Shown here piece after piece: positions 7,250 to 9,575 of a stretch of 9,575 bases of DNA. Within the stretch, counting starts at the first letter, position 1; each line of letters starts with the position of its first letter. The notes beneath the pieces were generated by a model. The model saw nothing but the letters and a program-made list of their open reading frames with translations. It was not told where the DNA came from and did no database searches. A program made the translations under genes and the position numbers. This DNA comes from an uncultured Mesorhizobium sp. (GTDB lineage: Bacteria; Pseudomonadota; Alphaproteobacteria; Rhizobiales; Rhizobiaceae), in assembly GCA_950071955.1 (NCBI GenBank), contig CATMOC010000102.1, forward strand, positions 1-9,575. Direction: 5' to 3'.

Positions 7250-7309
7250 CTATTTCGCGGCCGTCGCGATGGCAAGCGCTCGATGCACCGGCAGTCCCTT
7301 CGCTTCCAT
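7250..7309 (-). CDS. Possible 19-aa small ORF between wbpA and wbpE
   Basis: A 19-codon frame, MEAKGLPVHRALAIATAAK, starts 22 bases after the WbpA-like stop. It has a strong purine-rich AAGGAAGG (7316-7323) 6 bases before ATG. Its stop codon is embedded in another SD-like TAGGAGGG (7245-7252). No family is recognised. It could be a small protein, a leader peptide or chance. The rest of the 215-bp gap (7117-7331) holds the wbpE Shine-Dalgarno and an 11-bp palindrome at 7239-7249, but no recognisable promoter or terminator. Confidence 0.2.
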   Translation of the reverse strand: MEAKGLPVHRALAIATAAK

Positions 7310-7331
7310 GTGCCGCCTTCCTTAGGAATGC

Positions 7332-8678
7332 TCAGGCCTTGAAGGTGGATGGCGTCGCAAACCCGCGTTTATCGATTGCGTTCCTCGTGTCGACGACCAG
7401 TCGTGCATGGGCGGACAGCAGCGCGTAGTCGATGTCATCGTGATCCGTCGCGATCAGGATCGCGTCGAACCGTTCGATTTCAAGCGGCGTCAATCCGGTG
7501 GACACCCGGCCCGCCATTTCGGGGAACCTGCGCATGGTCGGAACGGTCTCCACCAGGGGATCGTGGAATTCGACGCTCGCGCCCCTCTGTTCAAGCAGCC
7601 GGATGATCTCGAAGGATGCGCTCTCCCGCACGTCGGACACGTTCTTCTTGTACGCGATGCCGACGACAAGGATGCGCGAGGAACCGAGCGATTTCTTCTG
7701 CATGCGGTCGAGCAGCCGTTCCAGCTTCGCGACCACGTAGAGCGGCATCGACGTGTTGATTTCGCCCGCCAGTTCGATGAAGCGCGTCCGAAGGCCGTAT
7801 TCCTGCGATTTCCACGTCAGGTAGAACGGGTCGATCGGGATGCAATGTCCTCCCAGTCCCGGTCCGGGATAGAACGGCATGTAGCCGAACGGCTTCGTCG
7901 AGGCGGCATCGATCACCTCCCAGATGTCGATACCCATCGCGTCGTAGATGACCTTCAGTTCGTTGACGAGCGCGATGTTCACCGCCCGGAATATGTTCTC
8001 GGTGATCTTCACCGCTTCCGCGACGCGCGGAGCCGAGACCGCGACCACCTCGTTGAAGACCGCCTCGTAGAAGGTGGCGACGAGTTTCGACGCCGCCTCG
8101 CCGTCCCCCGACGTCACCTTGGGAATGACGGTGGTGGTGTATCTCTTGTTCCCCGGATCCTCTCGCTCGGGGGAAAACCCCAGAAAGAAGTCTTTCCCGC
8201 TGAGCAGCCCGGATTGCTCCAGGATCGGCCGGACGATCTCTTCGGTCGTACCGGGGTAGGTGGTGGATTCGAGCACCACGATCTGATCCGCCTTCAGGAA
8301 GCGCGCGATGGTACGTGCGGTGTTCTCCACGTACTGGAGATCGGGCTCACGATGCACGCCGAGCGGCGTCGGCACGCAGATGACGATGATGTCGCAAGAG
8401 GAGAGTTCCTCAAAGGCGGTCGTCGCGCGGAACGACCCCTCGGCGACGAGCCGCTCCAGTTCCCGCGGCTCGACGGCATCGATGTAGGATCGTCCCGCGC
8501 CGATCGCGTCTATCTTCGTTTTGTCGATGTCGAACCCGACCGTGGGAAAACGCGCGCGGGCGCAGGCGGCCGCGAGCGGCAGTCCGACATAGCCGAGCCC
8601 GATGATCCCGACCGTCGCGCCGCGAGACGATATTTTCGACGCAAGATCGTGCTGCGTCCCGATTGCTGGATGATCCAT
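7332..8678 (-). CDS. wbpA: UDP-N-acetylglucosamine 6-dehydrogenase, WbpA/TviB-like
   Basis: This enzyme oxidises the C6 hydroxyl of UDP-GlcNAc (or UDP-GalNAc) to a carboxylate with two NAD+, giving the uronic acid for capsule or O-antigen. The 448-aa protein has the NAD motif GLGYVGLPLA at 27-36, VPTPL at 102-106, ESTTYPGTTEE at 137-147 and SPERxDPG at 169-176. It also has EAVKITEN at 221-228 with catalytic Lys224, and PGLGGHCIPIDPFY at 273-286 with the catalytic Cys279. FSPEREDPGN and the GHCIPIDPFYLTWK string are typical of the WbpA/TviB branch rather than plain UDP-glucose dehydrogenase. The start ATG is preceded by a weak GTGAGA. It is the first gene of the minus-strand block and divergent from the sugar transferase. 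A UDP-ManNAc dehydrogenase of the WecC type is the main alternative. Confidence 0.9.
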   Translation of the reverse strand: MDHPAIGTQHDLASKISSRGATVGIIGLGYVGLPLAAACARARFPTVGFDIDKTKIDAIGAGRSYIDAVEPRELERLVAEGSFRATTAFEELSSCDIIVICVPTPLGVHREPDLQYVENTARTIARFLKADQIVVLESTTYPGTTEEIVRPILEQSGLLSGKDFFLGFSPEREDPGNKRYTTTVIPKVTSGDGEAASKLVATFYEAVFNEVVAVSAPRVAEAVKITENIFRAVNIALVNELKVIYDAMGIDIWEVIDAASTKPFGYMPFYPGPGLGGHCIPIDPFYLTWKSQEYGLRTRFIELAGEINTSMPLYVVAKLERLLDRMQKKSLGSSRILVVGIAYKKNVSDVRESASFEIIRLLEQRGASVEFHDPLVETVPTMRRFPEMAGRVSTGLTPLEIERFDAILIATDHDDIDYALLSAHARLVVDTRNAIDKRGFATPSTFKA

Positions 8679-8871
8679 TCGTGTCTCACACGTGGCGGCA
8701 TGGCCTCCCGGTCGGGCGGCGCATGCTTGTAGCGCAGCCGCGGCCCGGCGTTAAGCCGCGATCGGGCCGGCGTCATGCTCCATCGCTTTTCGCGATTGGC
8801 CGCCTTCGACAAAAGACGGTAGAGACGAAGATCGTGCACTATCATGGCGCGGACCGTGAGCCGGATCATAC
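8679..8871. promoter_or_regulatory. Divergent intergenic region between wbpA and the sugar transferase
   Basis: The 193-bp spacer must hold promoters for both directions, but no convincing -35/-10 pair was found on either strand. It contains a perfect 7-bp inverted repeat, CGGCCCG (8741-8747) and CGGGCCG (8763-8769), with 15 bases between, and a hairpin ATCGC/GCGAT (8782-8796). Either could be an operator. At this GC content, short repeats of this kind are also expected by chance. Confidence 0.4.
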
Positions 8872-9426
8872 ATGCTGAAGCGACTGTTCGACGCCTGCTG
8901 CGCTGCCATAGGGCTCGTCTTTGCCGGTCCCGTGATTGTCTGTCTGGCGCTCGCCATTCGCCGCGAGAGCGATGGCCCCGGCATCTTCGTCCAGGAGAGG
9001 GTCGGGCGAAATGGCAGGATTTTTCGCTGCTACAAGCTCAGAAGCATGTATGGCGGCGTGCCGAGCGTGCCGACCCATCAGGCGCTGGCTTCCCAGGTCA
9101 CGCCGATCGGGCGCAGGCTCAGACGCTGGAAGCTCGACGAACTGCCGCAATTGTGGAACGTGCTGCGCGGCGACATGAGCCTGGTCGGGCCGCGCCCGTG
9201 TCTACCGACCCAGGCCGAACTCATCGAGGAGCGTCTCAAGCGCGGGGTCCTGTCGGTCCGCCCCGGAATCACCGGCCTCTCCCAGATCAACGGTATCGAC
9301 ATGTCGGATCCGGCGAGGCTTGCCGAAAAGGATGCTCAGTATGTGCGCGACCGCTCGCTCCTTCTCGATCTGCGGATATTGTTCCTAACGTTCTTCGGTA
9401 GAACCGGAACCGGGGTCAGGATCTAG
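8872..9426 (+). CDS. Initiating undecaprenyl-phosphate sugar phosphotransferase (small monotopic PGT)
   Basis: This 184-aa inner-membrane enzyme would transfer a sugar-1-phosphate from a UDP sugar to undecaprenyl phosphate, the first committed step of glycan assembly. It has one hydrophobic re-entrant N-terminal helix (about 8-29, with Gly19-Pro20 at the kink), then FVQERVGRNGRIFRCYKLRSM at 39-59. The catalytic Asp89-Glu90 lies in KLDELPQLWNVLRGDMSLVGPRP (87-109), and RPGITGLSQING follows. The size matches the catalytic-core-only PglC/WreU type rather than the large WcaJ/WbaP type with four extra membrane segments. The sugar could be a QuiNAc- or HexNAc-type residue, given the neighbouring dehydratase and reductase; this is inference. 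CCGGA lies 7 bases before the ATG. It is divergent from the WbpA-like gene and converges on the ABC ATPase, with 40 bp between stop codons. Confidence 0.92.
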   Translation: MLKRLFDACCAAIGLVFAGPVIVCLALAIRRESDGPGIFVQERVGRNGRIFRCYKLRSMYGGVPSVPTHQALASQVTPIGRRLRRWKLDELPQLWNVLRGDMSLVGPRPCLPTQAELIEERLKRGVLSVRPGITGLSQINGIDMSDPARLAEKDAQYVRDRSLLLDLRILFLTFFGRTGTGVRI

Positions 9427-9466
9427 GAAAGTCGCATCGAAGCGGAGTTCAGCGACCGCATGGAGC
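9427..9466. other. Short convergent spacer
   Basis: The 40 bases between the transferase stop and the ABC ATPase stop contain GTCGC (9431-9435) and GCGAC (9452-9456) as an inverted repeat with a 16-base loop. The octamer GCCTAGGC at 9465-9472 overlaps the ATPase stop. This is a possible but weak bidirectional terminator without a T-run. Confidence 0.25.
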
Positions 9467-9575
9467 CTAGGCGGCTTCCAGTACCTCTTCGGCCGGGCCG
9501 AAGGCGACGAGCCTGCCGTGCTCGAGCCTAAGCGCCTTGTTGCATGTCTTTTTCAGTAGCGCATGATTGTGGCTT
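9467..9575 (-). CDS. ABC transporter ATP-binding protein, C-terminal end (partial), probably polysaccharide export
   Basis: The window ends inside this gene and only its last 35 whole codons are present. The visible protein is SHNHALLKKTCNKALRLEHG followed by RLVAFGPAEEVLEAA and a stop. The opening SH is the H-loop of the ABC ATPase fold. The pattern of xxCxxALxLEHGRLVxxG followed by a short helix is that of exporter ATPases of the KpsT/Wzt group. Ending so soon after the H-loop fits the short KpsT-type ATPases of about 220 aa and argues against a Wzt with a glycan-binding C-terminal domain. The substrate is inferred from the neighbouring glycan genes. A permease partner would lie beyond the window. 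Confidence 0.65.
   Translation of the reverse strand, partial: SHNHALLKKTCNKALRLEHGRLVAFGPAEEVLEAA

Noticed and set aside
7117..7275. 53-residue N-terminal extension of the aminotransferase
   Set aside because: It does not resemble the family N-terminus, and a perfect Shine-Dalgarno supports TTG 7116.
7407..8732. 441-codon plus-strand open frame opposite wbpA
   Set aside because: It mirrors the strongly conserved WbpA frame, and its product is charged and low in complexity with no motifs.

Overview
The window is about 65% GC by eye. It carries a housekeeping gene, metK, followed by a cell-surface polysaccharide locus. High GC, the style of the MetK protein and the small monotopic sugar transferase suggest an alphaproteobacterium, probably Hyphomicrobiales (Rhizobiales). 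That placement is inference from protein style, not a database match.

Layout. Bases 1-102 are the metK leader, with a strong terminator-like hairpin just before the ribosome binding site. metK (103-1368, +) encodes S-adenosylmethionine synthetase. A 161-bp spacer leads to a large membrane-anchored UDP-sugar 4,6-dehydratase of the WbpM/CapD/FlaA1 family (1530-3692, +). That gene converges on a minus-strand block, and the two stop codons lie in one hairpin. In its direction of transcription the block runs: UDP-GlcNAc 6-dehydrogenase WbpA-like (8678-7332), PLP aminotransferase WbpE-like (7116-5983, TTG start), SDR nucleotide-sugar reductase/epimerase (5952-5017), and an O-antigen ligase/polymerase-type membrane protein (4938-3697). 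Divergent from wbpA is a small initiating sugar-phosphate transferase (8872-9426, +). The window ends inside the 3' end of a minus-strand ABC-transporter ATPase (9467-9575), probably a polysaccharide exporter subunit.

How the genes fit together (inference). The dehydratase and the SDR reductase could make a UDP-6-deoxy-HexNAc such as UDP-QuiNAc or UDP-FucNAc, which the small transferase could load onto undecaprenyl phosphate. WbpA and WbpE belong to the route to 2,3-diamino-2,3-dideoxy-uronic acids, as in Pseudomonas aeruginosa O-antigen. The 3-dehydrogenase (WbpB type) and N-acetyltransferase (WbpD type) that the route also needs are not in this window. The polytopic protein would polymerise or ligate the glycan, and the ABC ATPase would power its export.

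No tRNA, rRNA, insertion sequence, CRISPR array or other mobile element was seen. The locus is a recognisable surface-glycan cluster rather than a new system. The points most worth a second look are the metK leader, the hairpin shared by the convergent stop codons, the altered YxxxK site and long tail of the dehydratase, and the apparently mixed export logic.
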